This document shows, one piece after another, positions 25,769-35,636 of a DNA stretch of 64,000 nucleotides. The stretch covers positions 310,001-374,000 of the forward strand of contig DUBM01000011.1 of NCBI GenBank assembly GCA_012960305.1, read 5' to 3'. How positions within the stretch are numbered: position 1 is the first letter of the stretch; each line of letters opens with the position of its first letter. The notes below the pieces were generated by a model. It had not been told where the DNA came from and made no database searches. It was given only the letters and a program-made list of their open reading frames with translations. Position numbers and translations under genes: made by a program. The DNA comes from Gammaproteobacteria bacterium (GTDB lineage: Bacteria; Pseudomonadota; Gammaproteobacteria; Pseudomonadales; Pseudohongiellaceae).

Positions 25769-28339
25769 TCATTTTATTCGTTCAGCCAGTCGTTCCAGAG
25801 TGACCACCAATCCACTAAGGCTTCCATTACTGGAATTTCGCGTGCTCGAAGCGCTAGCACTTAATTCACTAGCTATGGTTCTAAGTTGTTCTGAAGTTAT
25901 TGTTTGTGAGCCTCCATTGTTATTTGCAAGAGCATTCTCGGCTTGCGTTATAAGCTGACCAATTTCTTGTAATTGAGAACCTTCAACAGAATTTCCTCGG
26001 CGTAGTTGATCAACATAGGCCCTTGCTACCACTGGTTCTGCTGGCCAGCTATGACGTTTCTGTTGTTGAGCATTAACAACTGAGTCAGGAGCCAGCAGCG
26101 ACGCTGCTGCAATTTCATTTGCGGTCAAATAGTCACTGGGGACAAGAGATAGAACGTCGAGGCCTCTGGCGATTTCAGTCCCATAGATCAATCCATCATA
26201 CCAGTAGGCTGACCAGTATCCTCCCAGAATAAGTTCTTCTTCATGCAGGGGCCCACGATCGAAAAAGGCAATTTCAGTAGGATTTGATGAGTCAGTGAAA
26301 TCAATTACCGAGATTCCACCCTGATACCAGGCCTGAACGAATATATCTCGCCCCGGCACCGGGATTAGTGAGCCATTGTGTGCTACACAATTTTCCGTGT
26401 CGGTTTGCGGCGCCGGCATTTTATAGTGGCTGCGAAACTGCATCTTACCGTCAACAATGTCATAGATGGCATCGGCACCCCAATCAATAGGGTCAGAGGC
26501 ACGGCAGCGAGGTCGTCCCCCCCCACCCCACTCGTCGGTAAATAAAACTTTGTCACCATCATTATTGAATGTCGCCGAATGCCAGTAGGCAAAACCAGCA
26601 TCGATTACTTCATCCAAGCGAATAGGGTTCACTGGATCTGAAATATCCAAGAGAATGCCATTACCAGAACAGGCCCCAGCGGCCATACCGATTTCGGGAT
26701 AGGCAGTAATGTCATGACACTGATTAGTTTCACGCGTACTTTGGGTGCCCTCTCCGTGATCTCCGCCTTCCCATAATCCTGCTGCTACTCCCGAGTTCGG
26801 GTCAGAGAAAATAAAAGGCCGATTTACTACTCGAGATTCCGCAGGATCATTCAGTGGAATCTGAATGACATCAATTCTGAACAATGCTGATTCAGTGTTT
26901 TCATATGGAGACTCTTCAAAACAACCGTCAAGTTCGTCTCCAGGTCGAACAGAACTAGTCCCAGAGCCATACACATAAATATTACCTTCATCATCAGGAT
27001 CTGTGACTACAGTATGGGTGTGTGAACCTCGGCAGGTTTGCACTGCTCCAACCTGTTGCGGCAATCTAAAATCACTAATGTCGAAGATTCTGATACCTCT
27101 AAATCGGTCAGTGCTTGTTGGTTCTGCCACTCCCTGTAAACCACAATCCAGGCGACCTCTGGTTTGCTCAACCGAGAGAATCAGCAAATCACCAATAATT
27201 GATACATCCCCCTGCCCGCCAGGACAAACAACTGAACTTAATAATTCTGGAGTTCGAGGGTTGCTAATATCGAAGGCATTAAAGCCATGGTAGTTGCCAG
27301 CAACCAAAACATTGCCCGCAAACGTTAGGTCGGTGTTGGCAAAATTTAATAAGCTAGGACGCGGCTCTGAATTTTCGTCTTCTGTATCGTCAGCCACGGG
27401 AGTTTCAACTGCGGTACTTATTCCAGTTTGACCGCTTAAATTATCGGCGACATCTATATCCGCATCGGGTGATAACGTTTGATCAGCGTCTGCATCTTCA
27501 CGATCCATAGGTAGTCCTGAAGGATTGCTAGGATCAAAGAAACCTTCAGGTTTCGGAATCGTTACAAGCAACTCCATATTTAACGACGCTTCGCCCGCGT
27601 CATTAAATCCGGCCCGAAGATTCACTCGAGGATCAGGGGAAAACCCAGCCAACATGGCGTCCATACGTTCAATTTCACTGGTTTGGTCTGATGTCACATC
27701 AGAAGTAAAAGCAAAGAGCACTGAATCCTGTGCAGAACCGCGTTGATCTAAAAGAGTATCAACCATTGTTAAAGCACCGTCGTGATGCTTAATCATGAAT
27801 TCTAAAAACAGCGAATCGAAAGCGAAACCTTCAGCGTCTTCCAGCGCAGCCATATCATCCATGCTCGCCATGCCAGGCATGGGAATGTAATCAGGAGAAT
27901 GATGGATATTCATATCGGGAGCTTCTAGATCACGATCCTCCAACCAGTCTTGCATCATCGAGATTTCATCTTCTTGGGAAAGTGAAATCCGCTGAGCGAG
28001 TAATCGCACAGCCTCGCGGTTCGTTCTTTCATTAACCAAAGCAGCCATTTCCATAGCTTGAGCATGATGAGAAATCATTCCCTGCATAAACATCACATCG
28101 CCTTGAGAAAATTGGATACTGGCTAAATCCGACGCTTCCTCTGCAGAAATTAGTCGACTTGGTTGTCCTGGAATACCAGGTTGAATTATTGGTGCCTGAG
28201 CAACACTTTGCGCGGTGAAGTGAAAAATTGTTACGGTAACTAACAGAAAACGCCCAGCGAATTGACTAGTAAATAAATTCCTGACACAAAAAACATATCT
28301 TCGTAGGCTCACCAGAAAGACAGAAGTTAAATAATCCAT
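25769..28339 (-). CDS. Exported fusion of duplicated DUF305 region and LVIVD-type beta-propeller
   Basis: 856 residues. GGAG lies eleven bases before ATG 28339, so the long N-terminus is accepted; the signal core is RFLLVTVTIFHF with cleavage near SVAQA. Residues 70-230 hold two DUF305 helical hairpins: DVMFMQGMISHHAQAMEMA and LFLEFMIKHHDGALTMV, with the HH pairs and many Met residues typical of this family, linked to copper or other metal handling. After an acidic linker comes a beta-propeller of LVIVD-like repeats (FDISNPRTPELLSS, FDISDFRLPQQVG, LLDISDPVNPIRLD, VIDFTDSSNPTEIA). A Ser/Asn-rich helical tail ends the protein. Probably periplasmic or surface-attached; function not known. Confidence 0.82.
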   Translation of the reverse strand: MDYLTSVFLVSLRRYVFCVRNLFTSQFAGRFLLVTVTIFHFTAQSVAQAPIIQPGIPGQPSRLISAEEASDLASIQFSQGDVMFMQGMISHHAQAMEMAALVNERTNREAVRLLAQRISLSQEDEISMMQDWLEDRDLEAPDMNIHHSPDYIPMPGMASMDDMAALEDAEGFAFDSLFLEFMIKHHDGALTMVDTLLDQRGSAQDSVLFAFTSDVTSDQTSEIERMDAMLAGFSPDPRVNLRAGFNDAGEASLNMELLVTIPKPEGFFDPSNPSGLPMDREDADADQTLSPDADIDVADNLSGQTGISTAVETPVADDTEDENSEPRPSLLNFANTDLTFAGNVLVAGNYHGFNAFDISNPRTPELLSSVVCPGGQGDVSIIGDLLILSVEQTRGRLDCGLQGVAEPTSTDRFRGIRIFDISDFRLPQQVGAVQTCRGSHTHTVVTDPDDEGNIYVYGSGTSSVRPGDELDGCFEESPYENTESALFRIDVIQIPLNDPAESRVVNRPFIFSDPNSGVAAGLWEGGDHGEGTQSTRETNQCHDITAYPEIGMAAGACSGNGILLDISDPVNPIRLDEVIDAGFAYWHSATFNNDGDKVLFTDEWGGGGRPRCRASDPIDWGADAIYDIVDGKMQFRSHYKMPAPQTDTENCVAHNGSLIPVPGRDIFVQAWYQGGISVIDFTDSSNPTEIAFFDRGPLHEEELILGGYWSAYWYDGLIYGTEIARGLDVLSLVPSDYLTANEIAAASLLAPDSVVNAQQQKRHSWPAEPVVARAYVDQLRRGNSVEGSQLQEIGQLITQAENALANNNGGSQTITSEQLRTIASELSASASSTRNSSNGSLSGLVVTLERLAERIK

Positions 28340-28455
28340 TTAGAAACTCCAAAATCAGCCATCTTCTCAAGATGGACTCTCAGCTAATTGTAATAGATAT
28401 TAAAGTAATTATTTTCTACTTGATTTTAGTTCAGCTCTTTTAAAACCTAGTCTTG

Positions 28456-29316
28456 TTAGTTACTTCGCTCTTCAGCCAGCTGCTCTAAATAGATTTCTTC
28501 TAAGCGCTCAACTTCAGCAACGAAGCCTTGCGGATCGACAAAGGTGTCCGGGCTATAAGCTTGACCTGGTTTATACTTATCATGAAGCCCATACTGACTG
28601 CCGTGAGCAGCAACCCATACGTCGACATCCATTTGTTTCTGACGGCGATAGGTAGAAGCAAAATCTTCGCTCACACCTGGGTAGGTCGGATCGACTTCCA
28701 TTACCTTACCAGGATTAATCGTACCCATATTCGCAATAACAACATTGTAATCACGACCATTTTCATTCACGACCATTGAATAGCTAGAACTGCCTTCAGT
28801 ATGCCCCGGATGGTCGTATACAGTGAGTTTAATGTTACCCAGCTCAATCACTTCTCCTTCGGAAATGATTTTATCTACAATTACTGGTTCGAATGACTCA
28901 CGACCACCGAAATGAGCATCACTAAAGCCCCCATCCTCCAGCACGCGCGCATCATCAACTGTAGCCCACATTTCCGCATTAGAAATTTGTTTAATTTCCG
29001 CAAGAGCTGCTGTGTGATCCCAGTGAGCCTGCATCGTCAACAAGATAGCAACATCTTCTATTCTAAAACCTAATGATTCCATGTTTTCGCGAATCAAAGC
29101 CGTGGAGTCTTCGAGACCAGTATTAATAAGTATATGCCCCTCATCTGAAGTGATTAAGAAAACACTAAGGTCGAGCAAACCGACACCATAGAGATTATCT
29201 ATGACACGGAAAGCAGGATAAGGCGTTGTCCATCCTTCAGGTGATTGCGCAGAAACTTGAACACTGCTTAGAAAGAGGCAATTCGCGAAGGCGAGGCATA
29301 TCAGTTTGAGTTGCAT
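28456..29316 (-). CDS. Subclass B3-like metallo-beta-lactamase fold hydrolase, GOB-type Gln in the zinc site
   Basis: 286 residues with a Sec signal (LICLAFANCLFLSSVQVSAQ). Zinc-site motif is Q96-A-H98-W-D100-H101, followed by H172 (HPGHTEGSSSY) and H238 (WVAAHGSQYGLHDK). The overall pattern, including INTGLEDS, is that of B3 enzymes. In most B3 enzymes the first ligand is His116; here it is Gln, as in the GOB group, which is still active. It may hydrolyse beta-lactams or act on another amide or ester; environmental B3-like proteins are often not resistance enzymes. No regulator or penicillin-binding protein is adjacent. Monocistronic. Confidence 0.82.
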   Translation of the reverse strand: MQLKLICLAFANCLFLSSVQVSAQSPEGWTTPYPAFRVIDNLYGVGLLDLSVFLITSDEGHILINTGLEDSTALIRENMESLGFRIEDVAILLTMQAHWDHTAALAEIKQISNAEMWATVDDARVLEDGGFSDAHFGGRESFEPVIVDKIISEGEVIELGNIKLTVYDHPGHTEGSSSYSMVVNENGRDYNVVIANMGTINPGKVMEVDPTYPGVSEDFASTYRRQKQMDVDVWVAAHGSQYGLHDKYKPGQAYSPDTFVDPQGFVAEVERLEEIYLEQLAEERSN

Positions 29317-29576
29317 GATGACTCCTAATTTTGGGCTGGCATCTACTATTAATATCTAGAAAGGAAACCGCACAAAAAAGTAAACTAAAATAATCTTAGA
29401 CTAGGAAGAATAGGAGCAATTGATAGCGATGTCTATGCTCCAATGGTTGAATTTGCGAACACTGGGCAGGGAATTTGGAGAGGAAGCAATATTACGAATG
29501 AGCTAAAAAGTTTTTAAGGTCGATAGGATTTATCATTAATGGCTAAACAATGAAAAAGTCAGCAAGATTGGTGATC

Positions 29577-31778
29577 CTAGAAAGTGCCACTCATTTTTAG
29601 AGATATGGTTCTACCCATGCTCCAACAATTAAATTCGAGTTCCTCAAGTACATTATTGGCGATATGGCCAACGTAACGGGTCCTATCTCGACAAACTTTC
29701 ACGTCAGATACATTCCGCATATCCAGCCTGAAAGTAATGTCATTGAACGCGATCTTCTCAACAAAAGCAGTTATGTAAGGGTCCGCATGATCTTCTTCGA
29801 TATCATCAATATCCCAACGCTTGGTAGCTCCATCGATACGATTGATCATGTTAACTCCCCAATTTAATTTCCACTTTGGAAGGTCGTGACGAAAACCAAA
29901 ATCAAACTCTCCGCGATGGTAGTTATTAAATCGACGGGTGATGTTGAGGAATGGATCTTTAAATTGAGAGTCTCGAGCAGCGACTTTAGTAGTCACCAAT
30001 AGATTGGGCATATTAATCATATTCATGCGCACACTGCCCTTTACTTCGAACACCACCATATCACCTTTCCCAGTATTTCCTGCTGCAGAAACCGGGTTAT
30101 CTGAGGATGTAGAAACATCAATACGCTGGAGAAAGTCATAGTGACGATGTTTGTAGAGATTAGCTGTAACTACACCGGCATCATTCGGCAAACGATACTC
30201 AGCAAGAAGATTGTAGTTCCACCAAAAATCAGGCCGTAAGGCAGTGTTCCCTGCCAAAGTGTTTGAATCATCATCTTCAGCATCGGTAGAGGCCACAAAA
30301 TTGGAAAAACTAATTTGCCGCACAAATTTTTCGATTAGAAATCTTAACTGTAATTGCGGTGTAATATCGAATCGATAATCTATTTTTGGCTTAAAAAAAC
30401 TGAAATCTCTCTTATTGTTAAAGTCACCGCTCTGTTCAATTTTAGAGAACTCATACACCATTGAAGTTTCCAAAGACATTCTAGAATTGATTCGCCAGTT
30501 ATGAATCGCGAACGGCTCATAGCGAATCTCTTCCACCCGAGTATTTGCATTTGGGACCATTTGAGGAACTAGGCCATCGTACGCAGCGGAAGGTGTGCCT
30601 GTCGCTGCGGGCAGGGCCAAGCGTAAATTTGAGTCGAGAATTGTTTGAGCTCGCTCAGCACCAAATTCCAAGTCCTGTCCATTAAACACATCCATTGTAT
30701 AGGAGGCTCGCACTATACGTTCTTGAGCAATGCTAGCCGAATCAAGATAAAGGTCTTGAGTTTCAGTGCCATCAGCAAATACATCGAAACGTTTCCTGAT
30801 ACTAGCAATGTCTGTTTCATTGCTGATAAGCAACGCCTTAAACCGATTACCATTGTCGAATCGGTACTCAAAATCACCGCCCACTTCCCAATTGCTATTT
30901 GTGCTGGGAATATCTTCTCTCTCCCAAAAGGGAATATTTACACCATCCACTAAATCCAGAGTTGCTCGATCAACAAATGTTGGGTCATCATTCTCTGCAT
31001 AGAGAGCATTAAAACGTACGCTGCTTTTATCACTGAGCTGATAATCAAGATTCGTTGAAAGCGTATAGCTGGTTTGCTCTCGAGTTCTATCTTCTTTAAT
31101 GATGTCATTGGGAGAATTATCCGGAAGAAAGCTCTTCTCATTGGATATTCGATTTTGATACTGGGGCTGAGCTATAGCACTCACCAGAAAATTTAAATTT
31201 CCCGTTTGACCTCCATAAGATAGCGAGCCGCCCGGTTCAGATTCATCATCGCTATAGTAATCCGTATTAATTTCGTAAGAGAGACTGGTATTGGAGAGTT
31301 GCTCAAACAATACAATGTTGGCAATCTGTGTGCTTCCACGCACATCAAGATCACCACCAGTTCCACGAATGATTTCTATGTAGTCAACTTGATCTGCGTT
31401 GATTCGAACTAACTGAGTTTGTGAATTGTTATTTTTACCAGCAGTTCTTTTGCCATTTATCATTACCTGAGTGCCACTGCTACCGCTACCTAATCCACGA
31501 CCACCTCGACCAGGGTTTCGAGCTGTCGACCGACTACTCCGGTTTGGGTCCTGAATATCCATACCTGGAATTCTATTCAACATATCTAATGCCGACACCG
31601 GGGCGTACTCTGCAAAATAAGAAGCCGGATAAACAACCGTGGTGTCATTGCCCACACTCTCTTGAGCACTGGCGCTATTAGTCAGGCCAGCAACTGTAAA
31701 AATAAGGCTAAGAACAATGGAAATTTTAAACGCGTAAGAAGTGCTTTTCTCAAAACTACAGATAAGAGAGGTCAACAT
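29577..31778 (-). CDS. TonB-dependent outer-membrane receptor
   Basis: 733 residues. Signal peptide ends near ASAQE. Plug domain: PVSALDMLNRIPGMDIQD, a Gly/Arg-rich loop (GRGGRGLGSGSSG), VMINGKRTAGK and VDYIEIIRGTGGDLDVRGSTQIANIV. The rest is a 22-stranded-type barrel with alternating aromatic strands; the last residue is Phe in ISLKMSGTF, the outer-membrane insertion signal. TonB-ExbBD-driven uptake of a siderophore, vitamin or glycan; ligand unknown. A typical TonB box is not obvious. GGAG lies ten bases before the ATG. Reading frame intact. No substrate-specific neighbours. Confidence 0.92.
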   Translation of the reverse strand: MLTSLICSFEKSTSYAFKISIVLSLIFTVAGLTNSASAQESVGNDTTVVYPASYFAEYAPVSALDMLNRIPGMDIQDPNRSSRSTARNPGRGGRGLGSGSSGTQVMINGKRTAGKNNNSQTQLVRINADQVDYIEIIRGTGGDLDVRGSTQIANIVLFEQLSNTSLSYEINTDYYSDDESEPGGSLSYGGQTGNLNFLVSAIAQPQYQNRISNEKSFLPDNSPNDIIKEDRTREQTSYTLSTNLDYQLSDKSSVRFNALYAENDDPTFVDRATLDLVDGVNIPFWEREDIPSTNSNWEVGGDFEYRFDNGNRFKALLISNETDIASIRKRFDVFADGTETQDLYLDSASIAQERIVRASYTMDVFNGQDLEFGAERAQTILDSNLRLALPAATGTPSAAYDGLVPQMVPNANTRVEEIRYEPFAIHNWRINSRMSLETSMVYEFSKIEQSGDFNNKRDFSFFKPKIDYRFDITPQLQLRFLIEKFVRQISFSNFVASTDAEDDDSNTLAGNTALRPDFWWNYNLLAEYRLPNDAGVVTANLYKHRHYDFLQRIDVSTSSDNPVSAAGNTGKGDMVVFEVKGSVRMNMINMPNLLVTTKVAARDSQFKDPFLNITRRFNNYHRGEFDFGFRHDLPKWKLNWGVNMINRIDGATKRWDIDDIEEDHADPYITAFVEKIAFNDITFRLDMRNVSDVKVCRDRTRYVGHIANNVLEELEFNCWSMGRTISLKMSGTF

Positions 31779-31888
31779 ACAAATAGAGCTCCGGGAGGAA
31801 GTTATTTCGATATAAATACAGTGGAATATATCGGCGAATTATAGAGGAGATTGAGAGTCTGACATGTGACAAATTGCAAGTGTGAAGC

Positions 31889-32274
31889 TTAATATGCCAT
31901 TGTCGGAGTGGCATATTCAGTGACTTTTTTGACTTGCATCTCACAGGCAGAGACATCCGGTATGGAAACTATATAGTTGATCAACATCGCCCCGCGAATA
32001 TCATACCCTTCCAGAAAGAATGCAGTGTCACCCACATCAAATACCCGAGGGTTGACTCCGACCAGCTCTTCATCCACAACAGTGCACAACGATGCATTTC
32101 TCTTGATTTAGGAAGGACTTCTTCTGTCCCTTCCCGATACGTGAAGACTTTGTGATCATCAAGAAAATAAACATACTCCACAACACCATCACGATTCAGG
32201 TCTTCAGCACACATATCGCAAACCAAAAAGGTATCGCAATAATGGGCTTTTAAAGGGCGATAAACTAAAGCCAA
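31889..32274 (-). pseudogene. Frameshifted small gene of unknown function
   Basis: Two overlapping minus-strand frames make one plausible protein: the first (TTG 32274 onward) reads HYCDTFLVCDMCAEDLNRDGVVEYVYF...FTYREGTEEVL and then loses protein character, while a second frame from about 32089 to 31889 reads VVDEELVGVNPRVFDVGDTAFFLEGYDIRG. The shift lies between about 32060 and 32117; a TAA limits the second frame upstream. The joined product is about 125 residues, with clustered cysteines and an EF-hand-like DLNRDGVVE. No good start signal is seen; a possible signal sequence lies upstream in frame. Either a real frameshift mutation, a sequencing error, or programmed shifting. Family not recognised. 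Confidence 0.45.
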
Positions 32275-32461
32275 GAAAGAGTAGCGGCAAGCAATGGTGA
32301 TAAAAAAATTGCAAATTCGGAGACAATTTAAACTAACAAAGCCACCGTTCTAATTATAGTTAGTAATCGGCAAAAGGTACTCTTGATTTAAACGCAGAAG
32401 GATACCGAAGCTAATCGATGAAAATGAGCGCTATAACACAGTTATCTGATGCGCATCTTCG

Positions 32462-34012
32462 TCAGTTACTAGGAAACGAAAACTGTACTCCTTCCTCATT
32501 AGAAGAAGCCGGCCAACGCTGAGTCATGGTCTTGCGTCTGGTGTAAAAGCGAACCGCATCAGGACCATAAACATAGAGATCGCCAAACAGTGAACGTTTC
32601 CAACCCCCAAAGCTATGGCTGGCTACTGGAACCGGTAGGACTACATTCACCCCCACCATGCCGACCTGAATGTTGTCACTGAAGTAACGGGCGGTTTCAC
32701 CATCTCGAGTAAAAATACAGGTCCCGTTGCCGTATTCATGACTATTGATCAGTGCCATTGCTTCATCGAGATTTGCCACTCGAACCACACACAACACCGG
32801 TCCAAATATCTCATCTTTATAAATACTCATGTTCTGAGTTACTTCATCGAAGAGACAGCCTCCAATAAAAAACCCTTCTTCATGACCGGCTACAATTAAG
32901 CCCCTTCCATCCACGGTAAGCTCTGCACCTTGTTGCTGTCCTTCTTCGATATAACGATTTACCCTCGCCAATGATTCAGCAGTAATAACTGGCCCCATAT
33001 CATTACTAGTATCAGTACCCGGACCTATTCTTAATTTTCTCACTCGCTGCTCTAATTGAGCCACTGCGGCGTTAGCGGTTTCTTCACCGACACAGACAAC
33101 CACGGAGATAGCCATACAACGCTCCCCACAGGAGCCATAAGCAGCTCCCATTAGTGCATTCACGGCGTTATCGATATCCGCATCAGGCATAATCACTGCA
33201 TGGTTTTTCGCCCCACCCAGAGCCTGCACCCGTTTGCCTTTATCACAGGCGCGCTGATAGATTGATTCGGCAATAGGAGTGGACCCCACAAAAGAGATAG
33301 CTTGCACTCGAGGATCATTAATTAGCCCATCTACTGTTTCCTTGTCACCGTTTACCACATTAAATACACCATCTGGCAATCCTGCTTCAGTTAGCAGCTT
33401 TGCCATTAACATCGATGCGCTGGGATCTCTTTCTGACGGTTTCAGAATAAAACAGTTACCACAGGCTATCGCCATAGGATACATCCACATTGGAACCATA
33501 GCCGGAAAATTAAAAGGTGTGACACCTGCTACTATTCCCAGAGCCTGAAATTCTGACCAACTATCTATACCTGGCCCTACATTCTTTGAATACTCGCCTT
33601 TTAACAACTCCGAAATGCCGCAGGCATACTCTACAACTTCGATTCCCCTACCAAGCTCACCCCGAGCATCATCTAGAACTTTACCGTGTTCTGATGTAAT
33701 TGCTCGGCAAATATCATCGGCATTTTCTTCTAACAACTGCTTGAAACGAAACATTACCTGTGATCGCTTATGTGGAGGCGTCCCTCTCCAGCTCAAGAAT
33801 GCCGATTCAGCGGCGGCAATAGCTTGCTCTAAGATATCCCCATCAGCCAATTCCACAAATTTACTGACCTTGCCAGTAGCTGGATCGTAAATTTTACCTG
33901 TACGAGCCGCACTCCCAGCTTCTTTGCTATTAACCTCTTTACCACTAATAAAGTGCCCAAGTACATTTGGATCTGATTGGCTGGCCTTCTTTGTTTTTTC
34001 AATCGAGCTCAT
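32462..34012 (-). CDS. mmsA: CoA-acylating (methyl)malonate-semialdehyde dehydrogenase
   Basis: 516 residues, normal for MmsA. ALDH fold with GVTPFNFPAMVPMWMYPMAIACGN near the NAD site, QALGGAKNHAVIMPDAD, and catalytic Cys in GAAYGSCGERCMAISV. The MmsA-type GGAKNHA in place of the usual ELGG Glu motif marks the CoA-dependent subfamily. Converts malonate semialdehyde or methylmalonate semialdehyde to acetyl- or propionyl-CoA with NAD. AGGAG lies about ten bases before ATG 34012. The start overlaps the end of the transaminase gene by 14 bases, so both are translated from one mRNA; together they fit beta-alanine or beta-aminoisobutyrate degradation. Confidence 0.92.
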   Translation of the reverse strand: MSSIEKTKKASQSDPNVLGHFISGKEVNSKEAGSAARTGKIYDPATGKVSKFVELADGDILEQAIAAAESAFLSWRGTPPHKRSQVMFRFKQLLEENADDICRAITSEHGKVLDDARGELGRGIEVVEYACGISELLKGEYSKNVGPGIDSWSEFQALGIVAGVTPFNFPAMVPMWMYPMAIACGNCFILKPSERDPSASMLMAKLLTEAGLPDGVFNVVNGDKETVDGLINDPRVQAISFVGSTPIAESIYQRACDKGKRVQALGGAKNHAVIMPDADIDNAVNALMGAAYGSCGERCMAISVVVCVGEETANAAVAQLEQRVRKLRIGPGTDTSNDMGPVITAESLARVNRYIEEGQQQGAELTVDGRGLIVAGHEEGFFIGGCLFDEVTQNMSIYKDEIFGPVLCVVRVANLDEAMALINSHEYGNGTCIFTRDGETARYFSDNIQVGMVGVNVVLPVPVASHSFGGWKRSLFGDLYVYGPDAVRFYTRRKTMTQRWPASSNEEGVQFSFPSN

Positions 34013-35315
34013 GCAATGATTCTCCTACCGCGTTTATCAGATCATCAATTTGTTCTTGGTTGACAATGAATGGAGGTGCCAATTGCAAAGTATCTGCCCC
34101 CCAACGAACATAGAAACCTTTCTCCAAGCACTTTAAGCCAACCTCGAAAGGCCTCTTTAACGGTTCATTAGGGAAGTGTTCGAGACTTATACCCGCAGCT
34201 AATCCGTAATTGCGAATATCAGTTACATAAGGGCTACCTTTAAGGCTATGTACTGCTTCTTCAAAAATTGGCGCTATTTCTTTTACTCTAGCAACCAGCC
34301 CATCATCGACGAGAACATCCAGCGCAGCAATTCCAGCTGCACAAGCTACAGGATGCGCAGAATAGGTATAACCATGGGGGAACTCCACCATATAGTCCGG
34401 CCCACCGTTATCCATAAAAGTGTCGTAGATTTCATTTCCAACAACCACTGCACCTAGCGGAACGACACCATTGGATATCTGTTTTGCCAACCCCATAATA
34501 TCCGGAGTTACTCCAAATTCTTCTGCTCCTGTTAGAGAACCCATGCGCCCGAAGCCAGTAATGACCTCGTCAAAAATTAGCAATATCTCGTGTTTATCGC
34601 AGATCTCACGTAACCGATTTAAATAACCTTTGGGCGGAGGTAGTACACCAGCTGTCCCGGACAATGGTTCCACAATGACTGCTGCAATATTGGAAGCATC
34701 ATGCAGTAAAACTAACTCTTCTAATTCATCTGCCAAGTGCGCACCTATCTTCGGCATGCCTCTGCTGAATTTATTTTCTTCTAAAACGGTATGGCTAATA
34801 TGATCTGCATCCACAGACTGACCGAACAGCTTGCGGTTGAATCCAATACCACCTACACCAACGCCGCCGTAATTAACTCCGTGATAACCCTTGATGCGAC
34901 CGATGAATTTCGATTTACCCGGCTGACCTTTGCTACGCCAATATCCTCGAGCAATTTTTAGTGCAGTATCGATAGTTTCCGAACCTGAATCAGTAAAGAA
35001 CACTTTATCCAGTCCAGAAGGAGTTAATTCCACGACTCTATTTGCTAATTTAAATGAAAGTTCGTGGCCATATTGAAAACCGGGAGAATAATCCAGATCG
35101 GCTATCTGCTTGCTTACCGCTGCAGTGATTTCTTCTCGACCATGGCCCAGGCCACAAGTCCACAGGCCCGAGAGTCCATCGAATATCTGGCGACCATCAG
35201 CGTCAGTGTAATAGGCACCTTTGGCAGCTGCTATCATCCTAGGCTTTTCTTTAAACTGGCGATTTCCGGTAAACGGCATCCAGTGGGCGGCGAGTTCTTC
35301 TTTGCTCAAAGTCAC
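33999..35315 (-). CDS. Omega-amino acid (beta-alanine) : pyruvate aminotransferase, class III PLP enzyme
   Basis: 438 residues starting at GTG 35315 (GGGGAAG upstream). Class III aminotransferase: HWMPFTGNRQFKEKPRM at the start is characteristic of beta-alanine:pyruvate transaminases; also FFTDSGSETIDTALKIAR, YHGVNYGG, LLIFDEVITGFGRMG with the PLP-binding Asp, and MGLAKQISNGVVPLGA with the Schiff-base Lys. Cytoplasmic. Likely turns beta-alanine plus pyruvate into malonate semialdehyde plus alanine, the former consumed by the overlapping mmsA product. Wider omega-amine activity is possible. First gene of the pair. Confidence 0.9.
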   Translation of the reverse strand: MTLSKEELAAHWMPFTGNRQFKEKPRMIAAAKGAYYTDADGRQIFDGLSGLWTCGLGHGREEITAAVSKQIADLDYSPGFQYGHELSFKLANRVVELTPSGLDKVFFTDSGSETIDTALKIARGYWRSKGQPGKSKFIGRIKGYHGVNYGGVGVGGIGFNRKLFGQSVDADHISHTVLEENKFSRGMPKIGAHLADELEELVLLHDASNIAAVIVEPLSGTAGVLPPPKGYLNRLREICDKHEILLIFDEVITGFGRMGSLTGAEEFGVTPDIMGLAKQISNGVVPLGAVVVGNEIYDTFMDNGGPDYMVEFPHGYTYSAHPVACAAGIAALDVLVDDGLVARVKEIAPIFEEAVHSLKGSPYVTDIRNYGLAAGISLEHFPNEPLKRPFEVGLKCLEKGFYVRWGADTLQLAPPFIVNQEQIDDLINAVGESLHELD

Positions 35316-35636
35316 GTTAATTACTTCCCCTATTATTCTCTTAACTCAAATGATACCTCTGAACCTTGTAAGATACATCCCACAGTGAAGGCTATGACAA
35401 TAATGAGTGTCTTGGGATCTAACATTGCAATCGGTCGTAGACAATGATCCTCAATTTCTAAAGCTGGATTTCCATCTGAATATTACAGCAAGCATAACAA
35501 GCTAGATCTTTGCGCTACTCCATTGCAGGAGTTATAGTTGAAAGCAGATCTCCTTATTTTGCTTCATTCGAGGAGATTTTAATCTTCCTTAGAGTTGAAC
35601 GGAGCATAGGATAAATCTAATAAGTGGAGACTTCCC
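35316..35636. other. Divergent intergenic region between transaminase and amidohydrolase
   Basis: 321 bases holding both divergent promoters. I see no hairpin with T-run, no clear operator and no small gene; a good ribosome-binding site (GGAG, 8 bases before the ATG) precedes the amidohydrolase at the right end. Confidence 0.6.

Noticed and set aside
28456-29316. Call as an acquired antibiotic-resistance gene
   Set aside because: No mobile element, integron or compositional jump around it; it appears to be a chromosomal environmental homologue.
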